Positions 1 to 11,687 of a stretch of 64,000 bases of DNA are shown here, piece after piece. A program made the translations under genes and the position numbers. Positions within the stretch are counted from its first letter, which is position 1, and every line of letters starts with the position of its first letter. This stretch comes from Haliclona indistincta. Lineage: Eukaryota; Porifera; Demospongiae; Haplosclerida; Chalinidae. The stretch spans positions 1,658,888-1,722,887 of the forward strand of contig OZ024786.1 of NCBI GenBank assembly GCA_964017065.1, given 5' to 3'. Below the pieces are notes generated by a model that was not told where the DNA came from, made no database searches, and was given only the letters and a program-made list of their open reading frames with translations.

Positions 1-256
1 GTTGGTTTGCCAGTCTTATCTGTGACATGCTCTTTAACGCATCAATCACTTTCTCCCAGGATGCATTGACATCTTTCTCCATCCATTTGTTCAGCATTAC
101 TAATCTCCTGCGAGCAGTATCATGGTGGTCACGCTCAATGACTTGAATTTCTCCCTCACTGAGTTCAAGATATGTTCCCAGTATGTCCCATTGAGGGACT
201 TGACCAAGCTCTCGAACAAGAAGATCATGAGTGACTGTCTTTACGCGATCCGACAT
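1..256 (-). CDS. Death-domain protein, partial (runs off the left edge)
   Basis: Reverse-strand reading starts at an ATG at 256, preceded in frame by TAG, and stays open to position 1. The ~85 residues show a typical death-domain pattern: an amphipathic start, W in 'VPQWDILGTYLELSEGEI', then 'IERDHHDTARRRLVMLNKW' and 'NASWEKVIDALKSM', ending in 'RLANQ'. Death domains are protein-interaction modules in apoptosis and NF-kB signalling. The rest of the protein lies outside the window, so its full architecture is unknown. A decayed copy follows at 434-690. Confidence is good for the fold and lower for this being a functional gene rather than a duplicated exon. Confidence 0.68.
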   Translation of the reverse strand, partial: MSDRVKTVTHDLLVRELGQVPQWDILGTYLELSEGEIQVIERDHHDTARRRLVMLNKWMEKDVNASWEKVIDALKSMSQIRLANQ

Positions 257-433
257 TCTCAACTAAAGCTCAAGCATAGCAAGGGCCAATGTTATTATAA
301 GGAAGCTGTTATGTGGAGGAGTAGTTTGTGGAATGTGAGCACTTACTATGGTTTGAAGTATCTTGATACTGTACAATAGTCAGTCCAGCAGTATCAGGTA
401 AAGTTGACTCAGAGGCGCATTACTTTTCCTTCA

Positions 434-690
434 GTTGGTTTGCTAGTCTTATCTGTGACATGCTATTCACTTTCTCCCAGGATGCATTGACATCTTTCTC
501 CATCCATTTGTTCAGCATCACTAGTCTCCTGCGAGCAGTATCATGGTGGTCACGCTCAATGACTTGAATTTCCACTCACTGCATGTGTCCAAGATATGTC
601 CGATCCTTGTATATCCCATCAGTTGAGGGACTTGACCGAGCTCTTGAACAAGATCATGAGTGACTGCCTTACGTGACCAGACGTTCTGGA
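434..690 (-). pseudogene. Decayed tandem copy of the death-domain exon
   Basis: This stretch repeats 1-260 in the same orientation with high identity. The start ATG is ACG, one base is lost just after it so the frame shifts, extra bases interrupt the middle, and 12 bases are missing near the end of the domain. The core 'IERDHHDTARRRLVMLNKW' is still readable in another frame. It is a non-functional duplicate. Confidence 0.7.
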
Positions 691-765
691 AACAAAGACG
701 GCTCAGTGCATGCATGATATTGAACTGCACTTCACTAAAAAAAGAAAAAAAGACACAAACAAGAA

Positions 766-1035
766 AATTAAAAAGATTTCTTTCGAAATCAAAGCGATGT
801 AGGGTTGTGAAATCTACCACTGGTCCACAATGTAAACTAACAAGGAACAAGCATGGAATTAGCTGAACTAGCTATAGTCGACCAAAGCAGCCACTGTTGT
901 AGGGATCTATATAGTCTGTTAGCAAGTCAATCGTGTTGCCATTCCATGCTTGTTCCTTGTTAGTTTACATTGTGGACTAGTGGTAGATTTCACAACCCTA
1001 CATCCTTTTGATTTAAATAGAAATCTTTTAAATTT
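766..1035. repeat. Inverted repeat, arms about 95 bp
   Basis: The stretch at about 766-860 is the near-perfect reverse complement of about 937-1035 (core 'CATGCTTGTTCCTTGTTAG' on the right arm), separated by a ~75-bp loop. The arm is shared with 26013-26105, so it belongs to a dispersed family, probably a MITE. Confidence 0.65.
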
Positions 1036-1060
1036 TATTTTTCGTAAGATATTATTATAG

Positions 1061-1250
1061 TGCACTTTTATAGAACAATGCCTAGTTTTACAAGCCAATA
1101 AACAAATCCGTAGTGGTTGTATGAATGTATCAACCTGAAAAGTTTGAGAAAACAGATTAGATGATGAAAACTGTAAATTTTTTCTTTTTCTTAGTAAATT
1201 CCAACATTGAGACTATGGTACATCCACCACCAACTGAACTGTCATAATTA
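1061..1250 (+). repeat. Direct duplicate of 34688-34868
   Basis: The sequence beginning 'GCACTTTTATAGAACAATGC' matches 34688-34868 closely in the same orientation. It is the first piece of a duplication that resumes at 3988. The 2.7 kb between (1251-3987) is later insertion material: a Harbinger-like MITE, a TTAA element and a foldback. The remaining stretches of that block show no coding features I recognise. Confidence 0.75.
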
Positions 1251-2016
1251 TCATTGCCGATAGGCAATGATATGTAGGGATGACCTCGAATTAAGATGGC
1301 GGCTACTCATGTGTGAAAATGAGTTTTCGCACATATCTCTACTATTATACATCTATACTGCATTTTAACTATCTCTGAGTGACTCTGAAGTGTAAGCGCT
1401 TGTAGGACGTCTATGAAAGTCGCCGGGACTGCTTGTTTGACGACGAAAATCAAGACAGAGAGCATTTGCAGATCTTCGCTGTTATAGCGTTTCTCGAGAT
1501 TCTAGATATCTAGGATTGATCAGGCGATTGTTCTGAGCAAGAAAATACCTTTGGCGAAGCTGGCAGACGTTTCTAAAGTGGTAAACTGAAATCGCCGCCC
1601 ACGCGAATTGTTCACCTTCTTTCTTCTTCTTCTTCTTCTTCTTCTTTGACAAGCATAGCGCTGTCATGAGTGAACGAATCACTACCAAACCTGCACCATC
1701 GCATGTGTATATATCAGGGTTAGTGCACTTACTTCTTATTTAGGCATCAAACACTACCAGAAGCGAGTAATCCTTGAAAAACATGGTTTTTGGACCGTTT
1801 TGGACTAGCGACTTCATTAATTAACCCTCTTGTCGCTTCTTATCATTAACTCCGCCCACATCGGTTTTGCAGCTATCTCGCTACTGCGTTTTGTCTCTGC
1901 TCTGGACGCTTCAGCGCGCAAGCCAGAGGTATGAAAATGTGTCTAAACCAGTACTATACCCTAAATAACACTGATCTGTTCGTTAACGCTTCAGATGGCA
2001 GGTTAAAGCTGACTTA

Positions 2017-2342
2017 TGCGCGTATCAATGAAATGCCCCACTCCCCCCCACCCGGGGTAGGGTGGGGATTTGTCAAAATTCGTGTGTCAAAAGCCCCACC
2101 CCTTGGGCAGTGTAACTACGAAGCCGGTTCACAGTTTGCCTAAACGATGACACACTACGCAAGTTTGTTGCTGGCAACAGTTGCGCAAAACAAATTTGCC
2201 TAGTGAATCATCATTTATGGCAAACTGTAGACAGGCTTCGAATTTACTCTGCCCCAGGGGTGGGGCTTTTGACACACGAATTTTGACAAATCCCCCACCC
2301 TACCCGGGAGGGGGGGAGTGGGGCATTTCATTGATACGCGCA
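2017..2342. mobile_element. Palindromic MITE with TTA target duplication (PIF/Harbinger-like)
   Basis: Both ends are long inverted repeats running 'TGCGCGTATCAATGAAATGC' inward and meeting near 2175. TTA flanks both sides (2014-2016 and 2343-2345), the 3-bp TSD typical of PIF/Harbinger. G-runs and C-runs lie inside each arm. It has no coding capacity; the open frames across it are side effects of the palindrome. Confidence 0.7.
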
Positions 2343-2639
2343 TTACACAGACGTGAACAACTTGAGTGTCTAGCCTGCTTACTGGCAGCAAGATTCTACG
2401 CACAGTAAGGTTCCTACACCACGCAGCGTAAGTTGCAAAGGACTAGAAGCCTCTGTGAGTGTGATATTGACTTCAACAAGATTCTACTAGGCGTGCTCCT
2501 ACTATTTAGGCTCGCAGCATCATGAATTGTCAGTACTAGTGCTAGTCTCTTCTTCATCCATTACAATACTTACAAGTATCATGTTGTCAAATCATACCTG
2601 GACTTGACATTATGCTGTCTGCGTCCTCAACCTCTTTAA

Positions 2640-3285
2640 GGGTGCAGGCCCTAACTACCATTAACTTATGCAGGAATGCACACAGGGTGGTGCTATGTTA
2701 TCATAAACAAGCCCACAATGACCACAGATAACATTATTCATAACATCGTGGTAACAAGTGCGTATTCAGCTAGACTGGCACAGTAAATTCCAACAGCTAG
2801 ATCAAAGATTCTTTTGCATAACTCGATAAAAGTCGATCTGTGTTCATCAAAATCTATTCAAATTTGGAATACAGCTTCTACAACACGTGCTCTAGACCGT
2901 AACAGAGAGATTTTTCAAATAATCCGCATACAACATGTCAAACAGTATTACTTCGATATGAAAAATCGAATTTCTTAGCTCTGCATATTGCGCATCTAAA
3001 AAAGCTCTCTGTTGCTGTCTTGCCCTGGCCAAGATGCACATAATAGTGTGAACTCGGTTTCTACAAACAATTCAACGGTGAGTTTTATCGAGTAGAAGGT
3101 GTTATGTTTCTACACGGCGCGGTTATTTAGCCGTACTGCTTCTAGCGTTCTGTGTTGCATAATAGACTACGCTCGTAGTAGCCTTTACACTAGCGCTTGT
3201 TTTATTGCAACAACTATCATAGTTTCAGAGATATGAGTCCTTAGCAACCAAGCAAAAATTCGTGCGTGGGCGTGAGCCTGCACCC
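2640..3285. mobile_element. TTAA-flanked non-autonomous element
   Basis: TIR 'GGGTGCAGGC' at 2640 is mirrored by 'GCCTGCACCC' ending at 3285. TTAA is present on both flanks (2636-2639 and 3286-3289). The TTAA duplication fits piggyBac- or Kolobok-type MITEs. No protein is visible in the 646 bp. Confidence 0.65.
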
Positions 3286-3503
3286 TTAACTATTTTAAAC
3301 CTTTCAATGAATGATTATTCTTGTGATTGGTAATATTAAACATTTAAACCACACTCCTTACTCTCAAGAGGCTGTGCACATTCACATCTCTGCTAGACTA
3401 GTATCTATATACTGCTCACAGAGTTGTAAAAATGAAATAACATCTAACATAGAATACTACTAATAAGTTCAAACTGATAGTGATCAAAAAAAGTAACAGG
3501 AAC

Positions 3504-3972
3504 AAGTAAAGTAAAAAAATTTTAATAAAAAACTGAAAAGTGTAGGGGTGACTCTTAAAAAAGGAAAGGAACAAGATGGGATGATGCTTGCAAAAGTAAA
3601 GGAACAAGATGGAATAATGCTTGCAAATGTAAAAGTCCCAAGTATCCCTACATCAGCGGCTTGAAGGAGGACGCAGTCCGATGGAGTAATTGACGGTTGT
3701 GAATAACTAGAGGTATCTGTGTTTGGAGGACACAGTTCGATGAAGTATTTGACGGTTATAAAAGGTATAGGAAGAGGATTCCGCATTTGTCACTTTTAGC
3801 ACGTCGTCGCAGCAAGCCGCTGATGTAGGGATACTTGGGACTTTTACATTTGCAAGCATTATTCCATCTTGTTCCTTTACTTTTGCAAGCATCATCCCAT
3901 CTTGTTCCTTTCCTTTTTTAAGAGTCATCCCTACACTTTTCAGTTTTTTATTAAAATTTTTTTACCTTACTT
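3504..3972. mobile_element. Foldback element with repeated arms
   Basis: The left arm (about 3504-3665) is the inverse of about 3815-3972. Each arm contains two copies of a ~30-bp unit around 'GGAACAAGATGG', and the arms meet around 'GATGTAGGGATAC'. ORFs in this stretch are artefacts of the palindrome. Confidence 0.7.
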
Positions 3973-4052
3973 TTTATTATTAAGGATAACTGATAATTTA
4001 TTATTAAGGATAATTGAATAATAACAGAAGCCCAACCCTGATAATAATATTG

Positions 4053-5650
4053 TTAAGGAAAGTTCATATAATATGAAGGAACAGATTGCTGGTGTACTAG
4101 CGGAGCATGTGGTGGATGCGGAATCATCATGCCTCCTCTCTCCTCATGAGTAACACCTTGTTGCTGCTGTCTCACCAGATGAGGAAGATAATCCATTAGT
4201 TGTGCTCTATGATGCCGAGATCGATTTGCTATTTCAACATGATGCTATGCACAGATAAATAAAAACCAGTCATGCAGTGCTTGTCATCTCTTACCTGAAT
4301 TGAATTTTTCAGTTTTTGTTTTTTTAACGACAAAAAGATACTCAATAGCACTAGACTAATATTAAGAGTATCATTAAATAAAGGAAGAGTGAGTGGTAAT
4401 GTGCGAGAAAAATAAAATAAATAAAATAAAAGATAAACAAAAAAAAACAAAAAAAAAACAAGAAAAGAAAAAAAAAAACAAAAAAAAACAAACGAACTAA
4501 AAAAGAAAAAAAAAGAAAAAACACAGAGACAAAAGTTATGTCATAGTAGATTTAATTTGTTTTTTAAAGTAATAGAGAGTAGAAAGAGCTTTGGTGGAGT
4601 GAGGGAGAGAGTTCCAGAGGCGGGAGGCAGAAGGGACAAATGAGTGGAAGGAAGCAGATGAACGAGAGAAGGGAACAGAAATGTTTAGTGGGTCAAAGTG
4701 GCGGGAGAGTCTAGAGGAAGGATTGACAAAAGAGAAGATAGAAGGGGGGAAATAGTGAAGATCATTAATAAATTTGAAAGTAAGAATTAGTTTAGCCTGA
4801 GTGCGGCGAGAGGAGAGGGTAGGTAAGTTAGTGGAATTGAGAAGAGAGGAATAATTAGAGTACCAATTTTTAGAGCAGAGTTTGAGGGCGAAGAATTGAA
4901 CTTTTTCAAGTGAGCGAGAATCACCAGAAGGAACAGGAGGAGACTAGACAGAGGAACAATAGGATAAGTGGGGAAGAACAAGAGCTCGGTATAGACAGAG
5001 AAGAGTTTTTGGGGAAGAGAACTGATAAAAGTGACGGAAAATCGTACCTAACACTTTTCTGGATTTTGAACAAACAGACTTAATGTGCGGAGACCAGGAG
5101 AGGTTAGAGCACAGAAGCACACCTAAATATTTGTAGAAAGACACACACTCTAAACGGTTGAGGCACACTCTAAACGGTTGAAACACTCTAAACGGTTGAA
5201 GCACACCTAAATATTTGTAGGAAGACACACACTCTAAACGGTTCAGTTGAGCATTCTCTCTCTTAAGTTCTATTTTCTGAGCTGCCAAAACCCTTAGTTC
5301 TTGCTTAAATTGGTCAGCTCTATTCATCTGCATTTGGCAGTTGCTAGCACTTCTCTTTAGTTGTTCTTTCTAACATAAAAAGGAAATGCCCCATAGTGGG
5401 CTGTGTTTGTTTACAACAAAATAAATCTTTATCTCATTGGAAAGAGTTTCCAGCTGCTTTTGCAGATCGCTCACTTGTTCCTGTAGTACTAGACTCCTAT
5501 CTCTCTCCTCAGCTAGACCTCAGCCAGTTCTTTCCTACAAGTACTAGTGTCAAGTTCCTCCTGACTGCAGTGATCTTGATCTATAGCTGCTGCATGCACC
5601 ACAGTACGGGTACGAGTTCTAGTTTCCTTCTGCATATAGTAAGCAACTAA
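4053..5650 (-). pseudogene. Duplicate of the last three exons of kinase gene K3, broken by a LINE
   Basis: Reverse-strand exon copies match the K3 3' end at 34918-35533. The last-exon copy is 4053-4244 and is still open (His/Pro-rich tail ending NFP-stop). The coiled-coil exon copy is cut by a LINE insertion between about 4316 and 5240, then resumes to about 5362. The next exon copy (about 5412-5635) carries small insertions that break its frame. No kinase domain is attached. It arose by duplication in the same orientation as the parent. Confidence 0.75.
4316..5240 (-). mobile_element. 5'-truncated LINE (reverse-transcriptase C-terminal part)
   Basis: The reverse-strand translation gives the typical post-RT region of jockey/CR1/L2-like non-LTR elements: 'YKYLGVLLCSNLSWSPHIKS', then 'LCLYRALVLPHLSYCSSV', a stop, and further down 'SFVPSASRLWNSLP'. 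The 3' end is A-rich on the reverse strand (T-rich near 4315-4325). The 5' end is truncated, and 5133-5235 holds a small tandem repetition of the 'CTCTAAACGGTT' segment. The copy is dead. It sits inside the duplicated K3 coiled-coil exon, with TTCAG at both borders as a likely short target duplication. Confidence 0.7.
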
Positions 5651-7280
5651 GGTTAACTCACTGTCGGTAAAATTATGGAGCCATAATCATAAAGCTTAGC
5701 TTGACATGCAACCTGATAATATAGCTAAGCAGAATTTATTGTGAGTGGCTGAGATGAGAATTTCTCATGTTTTTACTTAATGCTCTCACTCGTCAATATT
5801 CCGAAACTGATTAAGCTAAAGAATAAAATAACCGTTAAAAATTCAGTAGTTTACGGCACATCCCTGCACTAAACGTATTGGCACCGGCATTTATATGGCT
5901 TCAGTGCAAATTTCGCAATATTTCAAGAAAACAAAATGGCTGCCTAGTAATTACATTTTATGGCTTGAGGACGCTCCGAAAAAAAAGCATTTATCCACAT
6001 TCTTCATGATCTTGGCTACATTTTGCACTCACCAAAGTAACTGCTACTTTTCAGTAGCCAGGCCCAAAGTACTGACTTTGAGCAAAATTTGACGAGGTAG
6101 CTGCACTTTATTGGCTTCACTTCCGAAGTGGGGGGAGCATCGTGATCGACTTGAGTGTGAACATTTGCAGCTACTCGTTGGCGAAAAAAAGAACGCAAAT
6201 CTGAGACCAATAGCGCAAAGGACACATGAGATAATTATTTACGAGAGAATTGGTCAGCATTTATGTAAACTTAGAGCTGTGGTTTAAGTATGGTTAGCCG
6301 CTCCTCGCAGTTCCCGTTGCAGCCTAGTCGCTCAGAGCGAACGAAGACTGCCGCTGAGTAATACATAGTAAACCTACACTTAGTGGGTGGAGCCTAGTTA
6401 GGGTGATACCTCGTGCTTCTTGCATATGCGCAGTGGTCCGAGTTAGAGCGGTATCATTATCAGCAACTACTAGCGCACGGTCTAGCTATCTCGCTTCCCC
6501 ACCGTCCCCCTCTAACGCAACGTCCTACATGTAGTTATAGTGATTTCCGCTGGGAGTAGCCTGGCGTGATCGTGTCGTCGGTCGGCACGCTCTGACTCCG
6601 CCCCGGTTGCCGCCCCTTCATGGGTTACGCCCAGAAGGCTAGTCAATCGGTGGGCGGGGTCAAGGGCGGGGCGACACGCCCTCGTATACCCCTCACGTTG
6701 CGGGGTGTGCTTCCTGGTGTCATCCATTGGACCGTTAGCGGCACAGGTCTGCCGCTAACCTTAGGTAAGGCTCAGCGAGGTAAGCGGTTAACGAGGTTAA
6801 AATTCCAGCCTACGACGCTACGTAAACAATGGCCGTTGCGCGAACGACAAATTTACTGTGTCTTACGCATTATTTCAACGATTACTGCAGCCAACAATCA
6901 CAAGAAATCTCGACCCTACAAGCAATAAATTCGATCTTAATAGTTTCCAAGTCGCCTAAACTCTCGTGTAAGCAATAAAGCCACGAAAACTGCTTCGCGC
7001 AAATTTGTGCGCCGTAATTTCGTGGACAACTTTATTTATAGTTTGTCTCATTTGCTGAGAAGGCTGCTGTTGACTTCAAAATCGCGCTGCATATACAACA
7101 CAGCATTCTCTTAGACCTTAAGCCTGTATCCGGTTTGCAAAATTCAATGATCGCCGATCGAGCTGCCATTGCTCGGCGATAGTTGTATCTAGCTCACTTA
7201 CATTCCTAGAGTTTAGTTAGCCAATAGTACGGGCGATGTTTTACTTTACTTCGAATATTCTTCATCTAGAATACGACGCT
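5651..7280. other. Intergenic stretch, no recognised gene
   Basis: The first ~150 bp (to about 5800) still match the K3 intron copy near 35600-35700. The rest has no family I recognise. A GC-rich patch at about 6540-6830 holds short open frames on both strands without domain signal. Confidence 0.5.
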
Positions 7281-7449
7281 AACTGCTTGTAGTCTGGTCC
7301 CCAGCCTCTTCCAAGATATGGGGGATGAGGAAGAGTCTGGTGAACAGGCTTCACACTACCTGGAACATTGGAATGTGATAGGCGTGACTTGTGGTGTTGT
7401 AATTGAACAAATTATTGTGTAAACTTGTGTAAAATTTTGATCCATTATT

Positions 7450-7454
7450 AGCGC
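7450..7454. repeat. Copia target-site duplication, left copy
   Basis: AGCGC immediately left of the left LTR; the second copy is at 12007-12011. The element is therefore a simple complete insertion. Confidence 0.85.
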
Positions 7455-7774
7455 TGTTGCAGTGATATTTCAACGCAGCAATGGATTTACCAAGAAGATA
7501 ACTCAATCGAATTTATTAGAACAAGAGCAATAGTATGAAGGCAGCAGAAAAGGAACAGTAAGTAGTGAACAGAAGTGAACTACTTATATAGAGAAAATCA
7601 TGCTGACATAAAGTGATACATAACCTAACAAAAGAACAAAGACATGAATGGAAACTGCTGACGTACAATAGACTAAAAGAAGTGATAAATGCTGACAGTA
7701 CAACACTGAAAAGAAAGGGGTAACACAACACTTTAGCTACACACAATTGTTCTGTCAAGTGTCATTTCTCAACA
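7455..7774 (-). repeat. Copia 3' LTR
   Basis: 320 bp, TGTTG...CAACA. Just inside it (7775-7790) the minus strand is purine-rich, 'GAAAAGTGAGAAGGAG', as expected for the polypurine tract. Confidence 0.9.
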
Positions 7775-7781
7775 CTCCTTC

Positions 7782-10700
7782 TCACTTTTCAGAACAATGT
7801 TCAGTTACTCCTGACATGAGTCTCAATTTCTCAAAACGATCTCCACTCAGTCCTTTAGTCAAAAAATCAGCAATCATTTCTTTCGTATTGCAGTATCTCA
7901 CATCGATCTTCCCTTTGGCGACTTGTTCTCTGATGAAGTGATACTTAATAGCAATATGCTTCGATCGTCCATGAAACTTGGGAGTTCGTGCCATACTTAT
8001 TGCAGCCTGATTGTCCTCATAGATCACCATTGCTTTCTCTGCTTCATTCTTCAGTAGGCCTGCAAGAAGTTGGTTTAACCACAATGACTCTTGAGCAGCA
8101 CTAGAAAGAGCAACATACTCTGCTTCAGCAGTTGAGAGTGCTACACAGGCTTGCTTTTTGCTCCTCCAGCTTACAGCTGTTCCTCCCACTTGAAAGATGT
8201 AACCAGACGTTGACTTGCGGTCGTCCTGGTCACCTCCCCAATCTGCATCTGAGAATCCCATACACTCACTGCTGTTACGGTTGTAGAGAAGTCCGTACTT
8301 CTGTGTTCCTCTCAAATAGCGAAAGATACGTTTCACGGCTGTCCAATGTTGTTTCGTCGGTTTAGCACAAAATTTAGCCACGTTACCCACAGCATACGCG
8401 ATGTCAGGTCTTGTAGCAACTGAGAGATACAGAAGGCAACCAACAGCTGATTGGTAGAGTTGTTGATCCACACACACATCACCTTCTCCTCCTTTCACCA
8501 ATTTTGTACTAGCATCCACTGGAGTTCGAATAGTCTTAGCTTCTTCCATTCCAAATCTCCTGAGGATATCTTCTGTGTATGCCTCTTGACCAATCCAGGT
8601 TGTCTCAGATTTGTGATCTTGAATCACCTTTATACCAAGGAAGTAGCTTAGCTCCCCCATGTCTTTCATTTCAAACTTCTTGGAGAAAGCTTGCTTCACA
8701 GCATTCAACTTCTTGCTGCTTGCTCCAGCCAAGAGAATATCATCCACATAAACGGCAATTATGAGCTTTTCACCTTCAGATGAAACATAGAGACATGGAT
8801 CTCCAGATACTTGCGAGAATCCCAATTCCTTCAGGTAGTTATCCAGAGCTGAGTTCCAACACCTTGGGCTCTGCTTCAATCCGTAGATGCTTTTCTTCAA
8901 TTTGCAAACAAGATCTTCTTTGCCTTTAGCAGCGAAGCCTTCGGGTTGTCTCATGTATACTTCCTCCTTGAGCTCTCCATTCAGAAATGCTGTTGTCACA
9001 TCCATTTGGTGCAATTCTAAACCATGCTGCATGGACTGCGAAAGCGATGACTGTTCTGAGAGACTCAAATCTGACGACAGGAGAGAATGTTTCATCATAG
9101 TCCTGTCCGTATTGCTGTGAATATCCTTGTGCTACTAGTCGAGCTTTGTGTCTTTCAACTGCTCCATTAGCACCTCTCTTGGTTTTGAATACCCACTTAC
9201 TACCAACAGCTTTTCTGTCCTTAGGTAGTTCGACAAGATCCCACACTTCATTTACAAGTAGAGATTCCATCTCTTTCTCCATTGCGTTCACCCATTCAGA
9301 GCTACTTCCACTGTCCAATGCTTCTTTCCGAGATAACGGATCTCTAATATCTGCGACAGTACATGTAGCTCCAGGTGTGTAGAAGTTGGTTTGTCTCCGT
9401 TCTCTTGTTGAACGTCTCAATCCAGGTTCTTGCTCTTGTGGTACTTGCTCTTGTGGTATTTGCTCTCCTTCTTGTGCTAGATCATCTACTCCAGCACTGT
9501 CAAGCTGAACATATCTTGTGCTGTCCTGAGTTGATTGGCTGCTCGCTGGCTCCTTCTCAATTCCATTCTTGGCTTCATTAAACACAACGTCTCGACTGAA
9601 AACAACCTTACTGCGCTCAACATCATAGAGACGGTAAGCCTTGGTCTCAGTACCATAGCCAAGCATGATGCACTTTCTTGCCTTGACATCAAGTTTCTGT
9701 CGTTCATCTTTAGGTATGTGAGCATAACAAAGACAGCCAAACACTCTCAGGTGTCCGACATCAGGCTTGACATTATTCCATGCTTCAAATGGTGTCATAC
9801 CATCAACTGCTCTAGTAGGGCTGCGGTTACGAAGATACACAGCAGTAGAGAGAGCTTCTGCCCAGAATCTCTTTGGTAGCTTGGAATCAGACAACATTGA
9901 ACGTACTGTTTCAACGAGTGTCCTGTTCATTCTCTCCGCTACTCCATTTTGCTGCGGTGTCTTTGCCACGGTCAGCTCATGGCGTACTCCTTCTTTCTTG
10001 AGGTAGGTTTCAAATTCAGTTGAGGTATATTCTCCCCCATTGTCAGTGCGAAATGTTTTCACCTTTCGTCCACTGCCATTCTCAACAAGAGCTTTCCACT
10101 CAAGAAATTTCTGAAAGACTTGATCTTTGGTCTTCAAAATGTACACCCACACAAACCGAGTGTAGTCATCAATGAAGCTGAGAAAATAGAGACCTCCACT
10201 TAGTGACTGTGTTGACATTTTCCCACAGACATCACTGTGAACGAGTGCAAGTGGTTTCTTGGCTCTTTTTCCTCTGTCTGGAAATGGACTCTTGTGTAGT
10301 TTACCTTCAACACATGGTTGACAGAACCCGATCTCTCGCGACTTGTCATAATCAAACGCGTTGACTAGTTCCTCTCGAGCAAGTTTCTGTAGGTTTCGGA
10401 CCCCTAAATGTCCGAATCTCCGATGCCACAACTCTTCATTAGTTGTTCGGGTCTCAGCTGCATTGACACTGGCACCGTTCCATCGACACTTCAAGTAGTA
10501 GAGTTCACCTACTTTAACAGCAATTGCTATGAGGTTATTTTTGTCAAGAATTCGACAACTAACCTTCCCGAACTTAACTGTTTTGTCACGTTCTGTAGCT
10601 GCTGACACACTGAACAAATTGTAAGCCAATCTTGGCACATGTAGAACGTTGTGTAACTTGATACTTCTACTTCTGCCACTGGGTAGCACACTGTTCAGTA

Positions 10701-11652
10701 GAACGACACCTCGACCAACTCCATCAACTTCGTTGCCATCACCCACAGTTACTTTCAGTGGTGAATTCAGACTCTCGTATTCTGCAAACATGTTCTTGTC
10801 GTGACACATGTGACAAGTTGCACCGGAGTCAACTAGCCAGGTCGTGTTTGTCGAGTGGCTCAATAACGTGTGCTGCATAACTAGTCCCACACTCTCACCG
10901 TCAGAGCTCTCACTTTGTTTAGCTCCTGCTGCATTAGCTTGGTGCTTGGAACTTTTGTCTGCTCCACTCTTACAGTCCCTTTTGATGTGGCCATGTTTTC
11001 CACACTTGTAGCACTTGGGACCTTTCTTCTTGTACTTGTGTCCTGCTACCATGACTTTCTCGTCAACATCTGCTTTACCCTTCAGCTTGCGTTCCTCGTG
11101 AAGCAGCCTCTCAGTCACAAGCTCCATCTTCGGCACATCAGCATTCGACTCTAGTGCTGTTACAAGCATATTGTAGGAGTCGGGGAGACTTGCAAGCAGG
11201 TAAACGACACGATCGTCTTCGGAGACAGCATCGCCAATCACAGATAAGTTGTTGAAGATTTCTGTCATTTCCTTGATATGCGACTGTACTGAGTCACCAT
11301 TGTTCATTCTCAATGAGTACAGCTTGCGTCTGAGTTCTAGCTTGTTTGCCCATGTTTTCTTCTGGAATTGATCCGTTAGTTTCTTCCAAACATTCACCGG
11401 ATCTTTAGGATCATCAAGTAGGTATAGCAGAGACGGATCCAGAGACAACACTATCGTTGCGAGTGCACGATCTCTCCTGCCAATAAACTTGGCGTATTTC
11501 TCTGCTTGTCCTGCGTCTGGAGCGGTTTCAGTATCGTTCACAATGCTCCACAATCCTTCCTTCATCAATGCCATCTGACACTGAACTTTCCAGGTAGCAA
11601 AGTTAGAACCATCAAGGGGACGAACAGTAACAGTAGACTTTTCGATAGACAT
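7782..11652 (-). pseudogene. gag-pol: Copia Gag-Pol polyprotein, one frameshift
   Basis: The likely start is ATG 11652 (MSIEKSTVTVRPLDG); the frame is open upstream into the LTR. Order: Gag (UBN2-type), zinc knuckle 'CYKCGKHGHIKRDC', aspartic protease 'LVDSGATCHM', pre-integrase 'LWHRRFGHLG', integrase core with 'HSDVCG', 'FRTDNGGEYTS' and 'TPQQNGVAERMNRTL', then RT start 'KARLVAQGYSQQYGQDY'. Near 9050 the reading shifts frame. The second frame carries 'HQMDVTTAFLNGEL', the RT catalytic box 'AVYVDDILLAG', and RNase H 'DADWGGDQDDRKSTSGY', ending at 7782 just before the 3' LTR. Apart from that shift both frames are uninterrupted. The shift could be a real mutation or an assembly error. Confidence 0.92.
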
Positions 11653-11673
11653 CCTCTTTGGCAAGTTAGTTGA

Positions 11674-11687
11674 CTGGGCGCATAACC
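11674..11687 (-). other. Copia primer-binding site (half-tRNA initiator-Met type)
   Basis: Directly inside the 5' LTR the minus strand reads GGTTATGCGCCCAG. This is complementary, with one mismatch, to the anticodon stem-loop region CTGGGCCCATAACC of initiator tRNA-Met. Drosophila copia and relatives prime from such an internal tRNA fragment rather than the tRNA 3' end. Confidence 0.75.

Noticed and set aside
2181..2408. Open frames at 1931-2408 on both strands
   Set aside because: They lie in a palindromic MITE with G and C runs.
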